DNA of 64,000 nucleotides from IMG/VR virus record IMGVR_UViG_3300020578_000040, positions 1 to 64,000 of that record. One strand, given 5' to 3'. This DNA is from a virus. Position numbers and translations under genes: made by a program. How positions within the stretch are numbered: position 1 is the first letter of the stretch; every line of letters begins with the position of its first letter. The notes beneath the pieces are model-generated. The model worked only from the letters and a program-made list of their open reading frames with translations. It searched no databases and was not told the DNA's origin. Below are positions 7,414 to 14,893 of this stretch, piece by piece.

Positions 7414-8389
7414 CCCACGACAGGTCGTCCATCGAGGTGAGCGCACGCTCATCAGCGGTGCCACCACGATAGTGGTCAAGGTACTCCACGATTGAGTTGT
7501 ACACCGCCCAGCCATTTTCACCGAAGCCACCGGCATTGCGCTCATTGACGTACAGCCCACGGACGAGGGCGATGGTCTCCTCGCGGTTCTTGCGCATCCG
7601 GTCAGTCTCCGTCCTCTTGGCGGGGAATACCTTGTTGATGACGCGATCCAACTTCTGCGAGGAGTAGGGGACATTGATGGCCAGCATGCGCTCCGCCATG
7701 ACCTTGAAGTTCTTGGACCACTCCACGGACATCCCCAGCACGATACGGGCGTCCTCCACGGAGACATCCGACGATGGGGTGTGCCGTGCCTTGTAGATAC
7801 CCGAAGCGCTCTGTAGGCCGAGGCGAAGGGTGTTCTTGCACACCGCCCTGACGTCAGTGTTGGCGTAGGTGATCGGCACCTTGCCGTTGTGCCCGTTGCG
7901 GACGATCAGGTAGCGGTCGATCTTGTCATTTACGCCGGCCGGATCGATGACCAGCGCGCCGAGGTCGATGGTTGCGAAGAACTCACGACCCCTGTCGAGA
8001 ACGCCCACCACATCCATCACCGCGTCGCCGCTTGATGCTCCGACGATCTCCAGGGCTCGGTTCAGGACCTCGCGGTTCTGATGCACAGCGAAGCGAGTGC
8101 CGACAGTAGCGAGTCCGTCGTACGAGCCATCATTGTTGATGCGGATGGTGGCCCGACTGTCTTCGATGATGACTGGACTCCCGTCAGGATTGACGATGAG
8201 GTTCCCGTCGTCATCAACCGCGGCGACCTGCGAGAGTTTGACCTCAAACCCAGCCTGGGCGGCGACCAACATCTCCTCAGCCCGCTGTAGCCCCCTCATG
8301 GACACGCCGAGGCGGTGCCAGGGGACTTTCGTGTTTGACCAGGCGATTCGCGCCGTTCCGTCAGAGTTGGATTCAATATCGTGAGCCAT
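7364..8389 (-). CDS. TIGR03299/DUF932 phage-plasmid protein
   Basis: A 341-residue protein with the order typical of the TIGR03299 family: an early PWHRLG box (residues about 23-28), GLATVGTRFAVHQNREVL, a central NGHNGKVPITYANTDVRAVCKNTL segment and a helical C-terminus. These proteins are common in actinophages and plasmids; their job is unknown, though a role in DNA metabolism is often supposed. A TAGCAT box ends six bases before the ATG, suggesting a leaderless mRNA. Confidence 0.93.
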   Translation of the reverse strand: MAHDIESNSDGTARIAWSNTKVPWHRLGVSMRGLQRAEEMLVAAQAGFEVKLSQVAAVDDDGNLIVNPDGSPVIIEDSRATIRINNDGSYDGLATVGTRFAVHQNREVLNRALEIVGASSGDAVMDVVGVLDRGREFFATIDLGALVIDPAGVNDKIDRYLIVRNGHNGKVPITYANTDVRAVCKNTLRLGLQSASGIYKARHTPSSDVSVEDARIVLGMSVEWSKNFKVMAERMLAINVPYSSQKLDRVINKVFPAKRTETDRMRKNREETIALVRGLYVNERNAGGFGENGWAVYNSIVEYLDHYRGGTADERALTSMDDLSWVSRLKYQAQDAVLALV

Positions 8390-8430
8390 GCCGCAATGCT
8401 AGACGGTAATGCCCACCATTTGTTTCAAAT

Positions 8431-8871
8431 CTAAACGAATACTGGTTGATTCTCCGGCCATACATACGGATGGCTGCCATCCGTTGCCGGCCATTGGGGT
8501 CCGTAGTGGTCCGGGTGCTTGCGGATCAAGTTCGACCGGTGCGAGAGCACAACCTCGTCATCGTCGATCCACCACGGCATCTCAGCAGGCTCGTCCGGCA
8601 CGTGAGGCGCGAAGGCCAGTATCTTCTCCCGGCAGGTGTCCTTGTAGCCGCGAGCGATCCACTCGTCGCAGATAGCAACACCATAGACCACGAGTGCCTC
8701 GGTGTAACCCTGCCACATCTTGACCGCCGGATGGGTGCTCCATCCCCTGGCCTGATTGGTGATGCAACGGAGAATCTGGTACGTCTCTACCCGCTGCTTT
8801 CCGAGTCGCTGTCGGTCAAGGCACCGTGCCGTGGCTGAAAAGTCGGACCCATAAGGTACAAATGTCTGCAT
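8431..8871 (-). CDS. MSMEG_6728-like protein (pyrimidine-dimer glycosylase-type)
   Basis: A 146-residue protein starting MQTFVPYGSDFSATARCLD, with RLGKQRVETYQIL, HPAVKMWQGY and LSHRSNLIRKHPDHY. These boxes match the MSMEG_6728 family found in actinobacteria and their phages, often annotated as pyrimidine-dimer DNA glycosylase. A DNA-repair role is inherited from annotation and not proven. GGAGGGA precedes the ATG. Confidence 0.88.
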   Translation of the reverse strand: MQTFVPYGSDFSATARCLDRQRLGKQRVETYQILRCITNQARGWSTHPAVKMWQGYTEALVVYGVAICDEWIARGYKDTCREKILAFAPHVPDEPAEMPWWIDDDEVVLSHRSNLIRKHPDHYGPQWPATDGSHPYVWPENQPVFV

Positions 8872-8925
8872 AGTAATTCCCTCCTTCCAGAGAACCTACC
8901 GTGCAGGCACTTGCCCGCCAAATCG

Positions 8926-9456
8926 TCAGCCGGGGACAGGCCCCGAGAAGCGCCATGGACGCCATCCGCTGCCCTCCCACAGGCGGAGCGCGAAGGTCAG
9001 GTTCTTCTCGGCGTCGAACATGTCCTTGGGGTGGTTCCATCCCATGTCCGACAGCCACTTGCTATGAACCTTGTTGATTTGGGTCAAGCCGGCGTCAGCA
9101 CCGTTCCAGGCTTCTACCTGGCACCGTGATTCGCGCCAGATGACCTGGCTCAAGAACGACCATTCCTCTTCGGGCCAGCCGACCTGAATGGCTAGGTCGT
9201 GCCATTCCCCACACTTGCCATAGGTGAGGCGGGCCAGTCCCACCCAGTCGACACCGCTCAAGTCGGGGACCGTTGTGGTTGGGGCCGGCGGAACCGTCTC
9301 GGGAGCCGCCGTCGTAGTTGGGGCCGGCGCTGCAACGGTCGTGACTGGACTAACCGTCACCTCCGTCCGCTGTGAGTCGCCCTGAGGATTCGCGCATCCG
9401 GCGAGGGCGGTGATTGCAGCAATGGCAATAACGGTTTTGTTCAGTCTTCGGCGCAT
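8926..9456 (-). CDS. lytic transglycosylase-like lipoprotein
   Basis: A 176-residue exported protein. A basic start and hydrophobic stretch lead to a lipobox LAGC (Cys 21), then a Thr/Pro/Ala-rich linker (31-68), then an SLT-like domain with the catalytic-type Glu in WRESR (Glu 109), GADAGLTQIN and a C-terminal LWEGSGWRPW. Such domains cut peptidoglycan glycan strands. Early position and lipid anchoring suggest wall remodelling from inside the host rather than lysis. It has its own promoter. Confidence 0.87.
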   Translation of the reverse strand: MRRRLNKTVIAIAAITALAGCANPQGDSQRTEVTVSPVTTVAAPAPTTTAAPETVPPAPTTTVPDLSGVDWVGLARLTYGKCGEWHDLAIQVGWPEEEWSFLSQVIWRESRCQVEAWNGADAGLTQINKVHSKWLSDMGWNHPKDMFDAEKNLTFALRLWEGSGWRPWRFSGPVPG

Positions 9457-9536
9457 TGATATTTCCTTCTCTAGGGGACAGGGGCGAGCGGACTGGAAGG
9501 GTTAGGTGTCCGCCTATGGCAGTAGGTGATCCATCG

Positions 9537-9564
9537 AGTATACCATCTTTGCTTCGTAACGCAA
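9537..9564 (-). promoter_or_regulatory. promoter of the transglycosylase gene
   Basis: TTGCGT (9564-9559), 16 bases and TATACT (9542-9537) on the minus strand, about 80 bases before the gene. The -10 box is closer to the ordinary sigma-70 consensus than the phage array promoters are. Confidence 0.55.
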
Positions 9565-9608
9565 CGGCAACGTCCCATTAAATTGCTGTTGTCTATATAA
9601 CAGGATTT

Positions 9609-9824
9609 GAGCCCCGCTTTTTGTTTTCCGCTGGGATGGCTGTTGGGCCTCGATGATTTCCCACCATCATGGATTCTAGCCCCGCTCCCTCGATGAAAGC
9701 AATTCGACTGCCGGGGCTGCGAAGCGACACGCCACCACGGGGCTTGCGGCCGGCGAACCGCGCGTATCGCCCACACGCCGGCAGGATCGGCGCGTATCCC
9801 CGTTCACCCCGGATTCGCGCGTAT
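9609..9824 (+). repeat. AGCCCCGC/GCGCGTAT module, copy 1
   Basis: Two AGCCCCGC boxes (near 9609 and 9669) and two GGGGCT partners (near 9711 and 9738) are followed by three co-oriented GCGCGTAT copies at 9760, 9790 and 9817. It occupies the divergent region between the leftward and rightward gene sets and contains no gene. Confidence 0.75.
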
Positions 9825-9863
9825 CTGGAGCCTCCCCCGCCCCCGACAGGCTCGCCCGCCCCC

Positions 9864-10033
9864 TGGGGGGTGCTGGGGGTGCTGGGGGCGTTACCCGCCC
9901 CCTGGGGGCGTTCTAGGGGGCGTTCTGGGAGGTCTGGGGCGCCCCTCTATGGGGGGGCGTTCTGGGGGGCGTTCTGGGGGGTCTGGGGGTGCTGGGGCGT
10001 TTCGGGGGTCTGAGCAGGGGAAACGCTGGGGGC
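9864..10033 (+). repeat. G-run cluster with repeated GGGGGCGTTCT
   Basis: More than a dozen runs of 4-7 G lie within 170 bases, in units such as GGGGGCGTTCT and TGCTGGGGG, on the plus strand. Many sets of four runs with short loops are available, so G-quadruplexes could form. It lies between the two divergent transcription units and upstream of the first rightward promoter, a typical place for an origin or switch. No gene is visible. Confidence 0.7.
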
Positions 10034-10087
10034 AGACGCGAAAGACAGGCAAGAAAGTGCCTCTGACCAGGGGTTTTGTTGATTGAC

Positions 10088-10117
10088 TTGACACTTACAA
10101 CACCCAAGGGCTAAGGT
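10088..10117 (+). promoter_or_regulatory. first rightward array promoter
   Basis: TTGACA (10088-10093), 18 bases and TAAGGT (10112-10117). The leader continues with TTTGTCGG, as in other operon-head promoters of this phage. Confidence 0.6.
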
Positions 10118-10192
10118 GATGTTTGTCGGAGCACAGGGCAACGACACGGAGGGCACACACCCTCCGCCCTACAGAAAGGGAACGGTGTTCAC

Positions 10193-10303
10193 ATGGACCC
10201 CGAAGATTACGACCCCGATTACGAGGGTTACATCGCCGACCCGGAGGCGTTCATCATCGAACTCCTCGGAGAGGATGGGTGGGACATCGACCCCGAGGCG
10301 TGA
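10193..10303 (+). CDS. tiny acidic protein, paralogue A
   Basis: A 36-residue protein (MDPEDYDPDYEGY...) with AFIIELLGEDGW near its end. AAAGGGAA precedes the ATG. It is clearly related to the protein at 10998-11126 (shared PDYEGY, EAFII and LLGEDGWD boxes). Small acidic phage proteins of this kind often mimic DNA or bind host proteins; nothing more is known here. Confidence 0.8.
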   Translation: MDPEDYDPDYEGYIADPEAFIIELLGEDGWDIDPEA

Positions 10304-10310
10304 GCCTCAG

Positions 10311-10330
10311 CCGGGGGGGAAACCCCCCGG
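10311..10330 (+). terminator. GC hairpin with GAAA loop
   Basis: An 8-bp stem (CCGGGGGG / CCCCCCGG) eight bases after the stop codon. No U-tract follows. Confidence 0.55.
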
Positions 10331-10450
10331 CACCCCGAACCACCCCAGGAGGGGGCTAGGCAGCCGACAGGCATGGGACCTAGTTCGACCGTTCGATTCG
10401 GCACTGGTTCACGATCGGGCACTCCCGCCCGACAGAAAGGAAAGAGACAC

Positions 10451-10564
10451 ATGGACACCTGCCACTACTGCGAGAGAATCCTCACCGATCACATCGTGAG
10501 GCACGGCGACTACCTCGCCTGCGAGACGTGCGAGGCCTGCGAGGAGCCAGAGTACGACGAGTGA
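10451..10564 (+). CDS. 37-aa zinc-ribbon peptide
   Basis: A 37-residue protein starting MDTCHYCERIL and continuing LACETCEACEEPEYDE. Two CxxC pairs make a compact zinc ribbon. AAAGGAAAGAG precedes the ATG. It is similar in size and Cys spacing to the 47-residue protein at 14894. Function unknown. Confidence 0.78.
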   Translation: MDTCHYCERILTDHIVRHGDYLACETCEACEEPEYDE

Positions 10565-10574
10565 CCGCCTCGAT

Positions 10575-10595
10575 CCCCCCTCACATCGAGGGGGG
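10575..10595 (+). terminator. GC hairpin
   Basis: CCCCCCTC and GAGGGGGG form an 8-bp stem with a five-base loop just after the zinc-ribbon gene. Confidence 0.5.
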
Positions 10596-10640
10596 ACAGG
10601 CACATCCCTGGTTACGCGCTGAGATCGAGGTCGAGAGCCC

Positions 10641-10782
10641 CGCACATAAAGGAAGGCAGGAAGCCCCGCGCTCACTCGACCAAGCGGGGCTGCGGCTCAC
10701 CGCGCGTATGCCGGCGCGTCCGCGTGTCGCGCGTATGCGTGAGTCACGGCGCGTATCGTGGCAGGGCAGGAACGGCGCGTAT
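10641..10782 (+). repeat. AGCCCCGC/GCGCGTAT module, copy 2
   Basis: Two AGCCCCGC boxes and one GCGGGGCT partner (an 8-bp stem with a 14-base loop) are followed by GCGCGTAT at 10702, 10729, 10749 and 10775. The next phage promoter is 120 bases downstream, preceded by CTGCTAGATGGCAC, which recurs at 12508. Confidence 0.8.
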
Positions 10783-10904
10783 CTCGCCCCCTCTCCCCAC
10801 CCTCCCCATTCTATGGCGGCGACCCTCTCGCCGTCCACCGGACACCCTGCTAGGAAGGTCACGGTGAGCATAAGTCCTGCTAGATGGCACATTCTGAGCA
10901 TGAT

Positions 10905-10933
10905 TTGACTCGTCCCCTTGGTGCTGATAGGTT
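10905..10933 (+). promoter_or_regulatory. phage promoter, operon-head class
   Basis: TTGACT (10905-10910), 17 bases and TAGGTT (10928-10933) inside CTGATAGGTTCAG. The leader continues GGTTGTCGG. Confidence 0.85.
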
Positions 10934-10997
10934 CAGGGTTGTCGGAGCAACCGAGCAACGACACGGGACACACTCCCGAGACCACAGGAGGACGGAC

Positions 10998-11126
10998 ATG
11001 GGACCGGACTACTACGACGACGACTACGAGGGGAACCCCGATTACGAGGGTTACCTGCTCGACGGGGAGGCGTTCATCATCGCACTCCTCGGAGAGGACG
11101 GGTGGGACACCGACCCCGAGGAGTGA
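10998..11126 (+). CDS. tiny acidic protein, paralogue B
   Basis: A 42-residue acidic protein, MGPDYYDDDYEGNP then PDYEGYLLDGEAFIIALL and a GEDGWDTDPEE end. It matches the 36-residue protein at 10193 over about 30 positions, so the two arose by duplication. GAGGACGG precedes the ATG. Confidence 0.8.
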   Translation: MGPDYYDDDYEGNPDYEGYLLDGEAFIIALLGEDGWDTDPEE

Positions 11127-11132
11127 GCGGTC

Positions 11133-11158
11133 GGGGTGGGGGCGCAAGCCCCCGCCCC
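11133..11158 (+). terminator. hairpin with GCAA tetraloop
   Basis: GGGGTGGGGGC and GCCCCCGCCCC pair around a GCAA loop after the stop codon. The GNRA-type loop is shared by several inter-gene hairpins in this array. Confidence 0.65.
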
Positions 11159-11220
11159 ACCCCCTCGGGGAACTGTGCCACACCCTCATGACAGACTGAC
11201 CTCAACAGAAAGGAGCCACC

Positions 11221-11403
11221 ATGTGGCAGGAAGCAAGATGCAAGGGCAAGACCGAACTGTTCTTCGCCCCCCACGGGGAGCGCGAGCAGGCACGGAACGA
11301 GCGAGTGAGCAAGGCTCTCGCGCTCTGCGGAGTCTGCCCCGTCCGTCAGCAGTGTGCCGACGCGAAGGGCGACAACGAGGGAATCTGGGGTGGGGTCGCA
11401 TGA
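11221..11403 (+). CDS. whiB: WhiB-like regulator 1
   Basis: A 60-residue WhiB-like protein. It has one early Cys (ARCKGKTELFFAP), then a CGVCPVRQQC cluster and GIWGG, the four Cys that hold a 4Fe-4S cluster in this family plus the G[VI]WGG turn. The basic C-terminal DNA-binding tail is absent, as in other short phage WhiB proteins, which act by binding the host sigma factor. A good AAAGGAG site precedes the ATG. Confidence 0.95.
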   Translation: MWQEARCKGKTELFFAPHGEREQARNERVSKALALCGVCPVRQQCADAKGDNEGIWGGVA

Positions 11404-11456
11404 CCCCACCTCACCACCCCGGCAAGATCGAACACCCAACCCAGAAAGGAAACCCC

Positions 11457-11747
11457 ATGAAGAGCATCACTGTCAAAGACCGTGAGTACCCGATCGAGGA
11501 GGTCGAGGTCCCGGAAGGAACCCTGCGATTCGTCACCGCCACGGTGCAGTTCGACGACGACGACACGCCCCTCGATGGCGCGATCATCGCCATCGGAACC
11601 GAGTTCGACGAGTTGGTGACCGCAGAGGCGGCATCCGACGAACTGCTCCGGTTCGATTTGTCGATCTTCTTCTACTGCGCCGACGAGGACGAGTTCATCG
11701 ACCTGGCTGGGAACGGAGTCGCCGGCATGGAGTGGCGGATCGTCTGA
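11457..11747 (+). CDS. hypothetical acidic protein
   Basis: A 96-residue acidic protein (MKSITVKDREYPIEEVEVPE...) with a predicted all-beta N-terminal half and a Glu/Asp-rich C-terminal half. AAAGGAAA precedes the ATG. It follows whiB in the same unit. No family recognised. Confidence 0.8.
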   Translation: MKSITVKDREYPIEEVEVPEGTLRFVTATVQFDDDDTPLDGAIIAIGTEFDELVTAEAASDELLRFDLSIFFYCADEDEFIDLAGNGVAGMEWRIV

Positions 11748-11752
11748 CCGAC

Positions 11753-11792
11753 TGGACAGGCTCCCCTGCCACTGCTAGAATCAGTGGTGGGG
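11753..11792 (+). promoter_or_regulatory. phage promoter with hairpin -10
   Basis: TGGACA (11753-11758), 17 bases and TAGAAT (11776-11781). The -10 box is the loop of an 11-bp hairpin (11764-11774 with 11782-11792) that includes two G:T wobbles. Confidence 0.75.
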
Positions 11793-11831
11793 AAGCCGTC
11801 CCCCTACCTACTACCGAAAGAAAGGAACCCG

Positions 11832-11960
11832 ATGAACCGCAAGAAGTGGAACGAGCAAGATCGATTTGCTTTCGCTACCCAGCGTCTGCGAGCATCGACG
11901 ATGCCGAACAAGAAAGCACAGGCTCGCAAGAGTGCCTGTCGAAAGTGGAGGGCAGAATGA
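11832..11960 (+). CDS. 42-aa basic peptide
   Basis: A 42-residue Lys/Arg-rich protein (MNRKKWNEQDRFAFATQR, ending ACRKWRAE), probably nucleic-acid binding. GAAAGAAAGGAA precedes the ATG. It overlaps the next start by ATGA. Confidence 0.72.
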   Translation: MNRKKWNEQDRFAFATQRLRASTMPNKKAQARKSACRKWRAE

Positions 11961-12205
11961 ACTACTACCAAATCCGGGCGCTCGTCCGAGTCGTGTTCTG
12001 GGGAGCGGTCCTGTTCCTCGCCGGCACGGGGTGCGCGAAACTGGTCGAGATGGCTAGCCTCACCGCCGACAACCCGTGCGCGGTGAACGTGAACCGTGAC
12101 TTCACATGGACGACAAACGCGCCACTCAACATCGACCTGTGCGATCACCCCGAGGGGATCATGCTGTTCGATGACGGCCACTGGGAATGGGACTACGAGG
12201 GATAG
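11957..12205 (+). CDS. small membrane/exported protein
   Basis: An 82-residue protein with a hydrophobic N-terminal segment (LVRVVFWGAVLFLAGTGCAK, residues about 8-27). The GTGC near its end could be a lipobox. The acidic C-terminal domain would then be outside the cell. Translation is coupled to the preceding basic peptide. Confidence 0.78.
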   Translation: MNYYQIRALVRVVFWGAVLFLAGTGCAKLVEMASLTADNPCAVNVNRDFTWTTNAPLNIDLCDHPEGIMLFDDGHWEWDYEG

Positions 12206-12230
12206 GAGGCCTCGGCCCAACCAGGGCCGG

Positions 12231-12417
12231 AAGCCCCGCCTCGATCATTGTAACGACACATCGAGGTCGTAAGCCCCGCTCACGCTGGTGACCAGCGGGG
12301 CTCGAGGGCCGGCAGAGAATACGGGGCTCTCGCCCACCGCGCGTATCCTCGCTCGCCGTGAGCGCGCGTATCGCCAGACCGGCGCGTATGTACGGAACCG
12401 GCTGAAACCGCGCGTAT
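12231..12417 (+). repeat. AGCCCCGC/GCGCGTAT module, copy 3
   Basis: Two AAGCCCCGC boxes, then GCGGGGCT and GGGGCT give nested stems. GCGCGTAT follows at 12339, 12364, 12382 and 12410. Downstream lie CCACGGTAGGCACA (about 12468) and CTGCTAGATGGCAC (about 12508), both shared with other modules, and then a promoter. Confidence 0.8.
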
Positions 12418-12524
12418 CCCACCGGCTCGTCCTGTCCTATCTATGCCCCCCAACCTAGCAGACCGAGCCACGGTAGGCACAAGAGCAGGGGTTTCGGTGC
12501 GTTTGCCCTGCTAGATGGCACGAT

Positions 12525-12553
12525 TTGACTCGGCTCCTTAGGGCTGATAGGTT
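12525..12553 (+). promoter_or_regulatory. phage promoter, operon-head class
   Basis: TTGACT (12525-12530), 17 bases and TAGGTT (12548-12553) within CTGATAGGTTCAG. The leader forms GTCGGC/GCCGAC. Confidence 0.85.
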
Positions 12554-12596
12554 CAGGTTTGTCGGCAACACCGCCGACCGAAGCAAAGGAGCCACC

Positions 12597-12863
12597 ATGC
12601 TGTGGAGGCAGGTACTCACCACCATCCAGTCCGACGACCTGAGCGTCTGCCCGCCCGACCTGCGGGACGAGATTCGTCAGGCCTGTGACGAACTCATGGC
12701 CGTGAACGTGGGCGAACGCACCACCAGCGTCGGACTCACGACCCGTCAGGTGTTCGACCTCGCCCGTCGGTTCGCCACCTCGCCCGACCTCCGTGAGGAG
12801 TCGCTCATCTGGAAGCGGCACATCATCCGGCACTACTGCTGGGTCTACCGCCGACCGATTTGA
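12597..12863 (+). CDS. hypothetical helical protein
   Basis: An 88-residue protein starting MLWRQVLTTIQSDDLSV, mostly helical and ending in a Trp/His/Arg-rich stretch (WKRHIIRHYCWVYRRP). AAAGGAGCCACC precedes the ATG. The stop codon runs directly into the next promoter. Function unknown. Confidence 0.82.
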   Translation: MLWRQVLTTIQSDDLSVCPPDLRDEIRQACDELMAVNVGERTTSVGLTTRQVFDLARRFATSPDLREESLIWKRHIIRHYCWVYRRPI

Positions 12864-12901
12864 CAGTCCCCTCTACCCCTGATAGGTTCAGGGGTGGAGG
12901 G
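12860..12901 (+). promoter_or_regulatory. phage promoter with hairpin -10
   Basis: TTGACA (12860-12865), 17 bases and TAGGTT (12883-12888). TAGGT is the loop of a 14-bp hairpin (12869-12882 with 12888-12901) with one G:T wobble. Confidence 0.85.
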
Positions 12902-12934
12902 AACACCACCCACCACCAACCCCGAAAGGAAGCC

Positions 12935-13147
12935 ATGCCCACCATGCCCATGCCCACCCTGTCCCCCGAGGCCGACGCTCGGCTCGTCATGCCCCGAGCG
13001 TACCTCGCTCAGGCTCGTTCCTACTGTGCCGAGGTGTACGCCGACGCTGACTCCACGCTCACCGAGAAGTGGGAGGCCTCAGCCCTGCTCGCCACGGCGG
13101 AGAGCAACTTCCGCACCGCCCTCACTCGGGAGTTGGTGGGGCGATAA
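12935..13147 (+). CDS. hypothetical small helical protein
   Basis: A 70-residue protein (MPTMPMPTLSPEADARLVM...) with a Pro/Met-rich start followed by two Ala-rich helices. AAAGGAAGCC precedes the ATG. It shares a unit with the next gene. No family recognised. Confidence 0.78.
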   Translation: MPTMPMPTLSPEADARLVMPRAYLAQARSYCAEVYADADSTLTEKWEASALLATAESNFRTALTRELVGR

Positions 13148-13196
13148 GCCCCACCCACCCCGAACCCATCTCACCAACCCAGAAAGAGAGAAACCC

Positions 13197-13556
13197 ATGA
13201 CCACACTCACCCAGTCAGTCATCGACTACCTGAACGCCCGCAAGGCCTGCGAGGAAGCGGAGCAGGCGAAAGCCCGAGCCGAAGCCATGCTCCAGCAGGC
13301 CTACGCCAAAGCCGGCGTGGACTTCGCAGTCGTGGACGGCACGAAGGTCGCCATCGTCAGGGGCGAGCGTCCTAAGTACGACCCGACCCGACTGGCGGAA
13401 CTCGTCACCAGCGAGGTGTTCGCCAGCGTCACGAAGCAGGAAGTGGACGGCACGAAGTGGAAGGCGGCTCTGACCCTCGGGAACATCGCCCCCGAGGTGG
13501 CGGAAGCCGTGACCACGCTGACCACCTACCAGCAGGTGCGAGTCAGCAAGGTCTGA
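13197..13556 (+). CDS. coiled-coil phage protein, paralogue 1
   Basis: A 119-residue protein with an Ala/Glu-rich coiled coil (residues 9-37) and a beta-rich C-terminal half ending QQVRVSKV. It is related to the protein at 21896-22285: both have the Ala/Glu helix, AGvDf/h, a [RK]-rich strand, a KQ.VD..[KA]..A segment and a final QVRV strand. Function unknown; duplicates may bind alternative partners. Confidence 0.83.
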   Translation: MTTLTQSVIDYLNARKACEEAEQAKARAEAMLQQAYAKAGVDFAVVDGTKVAIVRGERPKYDPTRLAELVTSEVFASVTKQEVDGTKWKAALTLGNIAPEVAEAVTTLTTYQQVRVSKV

Positions 13557-13565
13557 CCGAGGGAC

Positions 13566-13583
13566 GGGGGGCGAAAGCCCCCC
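13566..13583 (+). terminator. hairpin with GAAA tetraloop
   Basis: GGGGGGC and GCCCCCC pair around GAAA just after the stop codon and before a phage promoter. Confidence 0.6.
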
Positions 13584-13596
13584 ACCCTCCCCCGAT

Positions 13597-13638
13597 TTGA
13601 CAGTCTCCCTTACCCCTGATAGATTCAGAGGTGAGGGG
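13597..13638 (+). promoter_or_regulatory. phage promoter with hairpin -10
   Basis: TTGACA (13597-13602), 17 bases and TAGATT (13620-13625). The flanks pair over about 14 positions with one mismatch and G:T wobbles. GGGGAAACCCC follows in the leader. Confidence 0.85.
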
Positions 13639-13665
13639 AAACCCCAACAGCAGAAAAAGGAAACC

Positions 13666-14100
13666 ATGACCACCATCACCCAGATCGCGAGCACGATCGA
13701 CGAACTTGTCCACCGAGAGTTGGGCGACAACCAGTTCGACATGTACAGTCGCCTGTATGTCACCGACCCCGATGGGGCTTGGATGATCGGACAGTCGCAC
13801 GACCCGTACGACATGTTCGACGGCGACACCGCCGTCACGCGCCCCCGTGGGGCGACCGCCGTGGGCTTCGTGTGTACGGGCTGGGCGGCTCCGATCACGG
13901 ACACGCCCACGGACACGCCCCCGAGCCAGAGTCCTGATCGTATCCGAGTGCGAATCACCGTCGCCTACAACGGCTCCGAGTGGACGACCGTAATGCGTCG
14001 CGAGGGCGAGAACACGCCGGACATCATGGAGGAAGCCGGAGCAGGCCCGCTTGCCGACGCAATCGAGTTCTGGTGGGCAGAGGCCGAGGTCGCCTTCTGA
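13666..14100 (+). CDS. hypothetical protein
   Basis: A 144-residue acidic protein (MTTITQIASTIDELVHREL...) with a central VGFVCTGWAAPI segment, a Thr/Pro/Asp spacer and a C-terminal beta strand plus helix (RIRVRITVAYNG...ADAIEFWWAEA). The layout resembles phage proteins that carry a modest alpha/beta fold; no function can be given. Confidence 0.83.
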   Translation: MTTITQIASTIDELVHRELGDNQFDMYSRLYVTDPDGAWMIGQSHDPYDMFDGDTAVTRPRGATAVGFVCTGWAAPITDTPTDTPPSQSPDRIRVRITVAYNGSEWTTVMRREGENTPDIMEEAGAGPLADAIEFWWAEAEVAF

Positions 14101-14110
14101 CCCACTCCGA

Positions 14111-14136
14111 GGCTGGGGGGCGCAAGCCCCCTAGCC
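14111..14136 (+). terminator. hairpin with GCAA tetraloop
   Basis: GGCTGGGGGGC and GCCCCCTAGCC pair around GCAA, ten bases after the stop codon. Confidence 0.65.
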
Positions 14137-14170
14137 ACCCCAACATCAACTATCACCCCGAGAGGAACAC

Positions 14171-14377
14171 ATGAACATCACCATCACGACCACCACCGAG
14201 ACCCTTCAGAACATCGAGACCCTGCTCTGGGACTACGAGCGAGCGCTCGATGATCACCTGTACCGAATCTTCCCCGAGGCCTCGACCCGTCAGGCTCTGA
14301 ACGACATCCACACTCTGCGGGCCGACCTGAACCGAATGATCGGTCAGGCCGAGCGTCAGATTCTCGCCAAGCAGTGA
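14171..14377 (+). CDS. hypothetical small helical protein
   Basis: A 68-residue protein with two probable amphipathic helices after a Thr-rich start (MNITITTTTETLQNIE...). GAGAGGAA precedes the ATG. It is the last plus-strand gene before a single minus-strand gene. Function unknown. Confidence 0.8.
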   Translation: MNITITTTTETLQNIETLLWDYERALDDHLYRIFPEASTRQALNDIHTLRADLNRMIGQAERQILAKQ

Positions 14378-14393
14378 TCGAGGTGTAGTCCCC

Positions 14394-14603
14394 TCAGGCT
14401 TGAGCGTCCCACTTACCGAGTGGGCATCGGGCCGAGGGGACACGCACCTTGAGTGGCATCACGCACCCGCACTCACGGCACTGGCTCAGCGCATTGAGTC
14501 GATCGCAGTCCATACAGATCGCGAGCCGGCTCTCCTTGACCTCGTGTGATACGCGCACCCAGGGCAGTCGAAGAATGTCGAGTGGTGTCGCGTCGTCGTC
14601 CAT
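14394..14603 (-). CDS. zinc-ribbon phage protein
   Basis: A 69-residue protein encoded against the direction of its neighbours. It has ICMDCDRLNALSQCRECGCVM, then a Cys in ARCPLGKWDA. The C-x2-C, C-x2-C-x-C and CPxGKW order recurs in small phage proteins near tail genes, probably binding zinc. The gene carries one GCGCGTAT on its own coding strand (14556-14549), so that motif keeps its orientation relative to transcription here. Confidence 0.85.
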   Translation of the reverse strand: MDDDATPLDILRLPWVRVSHEVKESRLAICMDCDRLNALSQCRECGCVMPLKVRVPSARCPLGKWDAQA

Positions 14604-14605
14604 GG

Positions 14606-14731
14606 AAGCCCCGCTTACTACAATAGCAGCAGAGCCCCGCGTGCATTCGTTCTGCCGGGGCTGCAGCGCGCGCGATCGCGCGTATCTCAGGATCGGCGCG
14701 TATCCCTGGGGCCGACGAGATTGGCGCGTAT
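14606..14731 (+). repeat. AGCCCCGC/GCGCGTAT module, copy 4
   Basis: Two AGCCCCGC boxes and a CGGGGCT partner are followed by GCGCGTAT at 14678, 14696 and 14724. GGCCGGCC-rich repeats with CTATCTAT (14745-14800) and CCACGGTTGGCACATGG (14804-14820) lie between it and the next promoter. Confidence 0.8.
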
Positions 14732-14825
14732 CTCCACCCTGCCGGCCCCATCTATGAAGGGCCGGCCCGGCCCCCTATCTATGGCCGGCCCCTATCTATA
14801 GGGCCACGGTTGGCACATGGCCGGT

Positions 14826-14881
14826 TTGACACCGACCCTTGGGACTGATAGGTTCAGGTTTGTCGGCAACCCCGCCGACTC
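14826..14881 (+). promoter_or_regulatory. phage promoter with alternative leader pairing
   Basis: TTGACA (14826-14831), 17 bases and TAGGTT (14849-14854). CCGAC upstream (14832), GTCGG in the leader (14862) and CCGAC again (14874) could pair in two mutually exclusive ways. Confidence 0.8.
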
Positions 14882-14893
14882 AGAAAGGAAACC

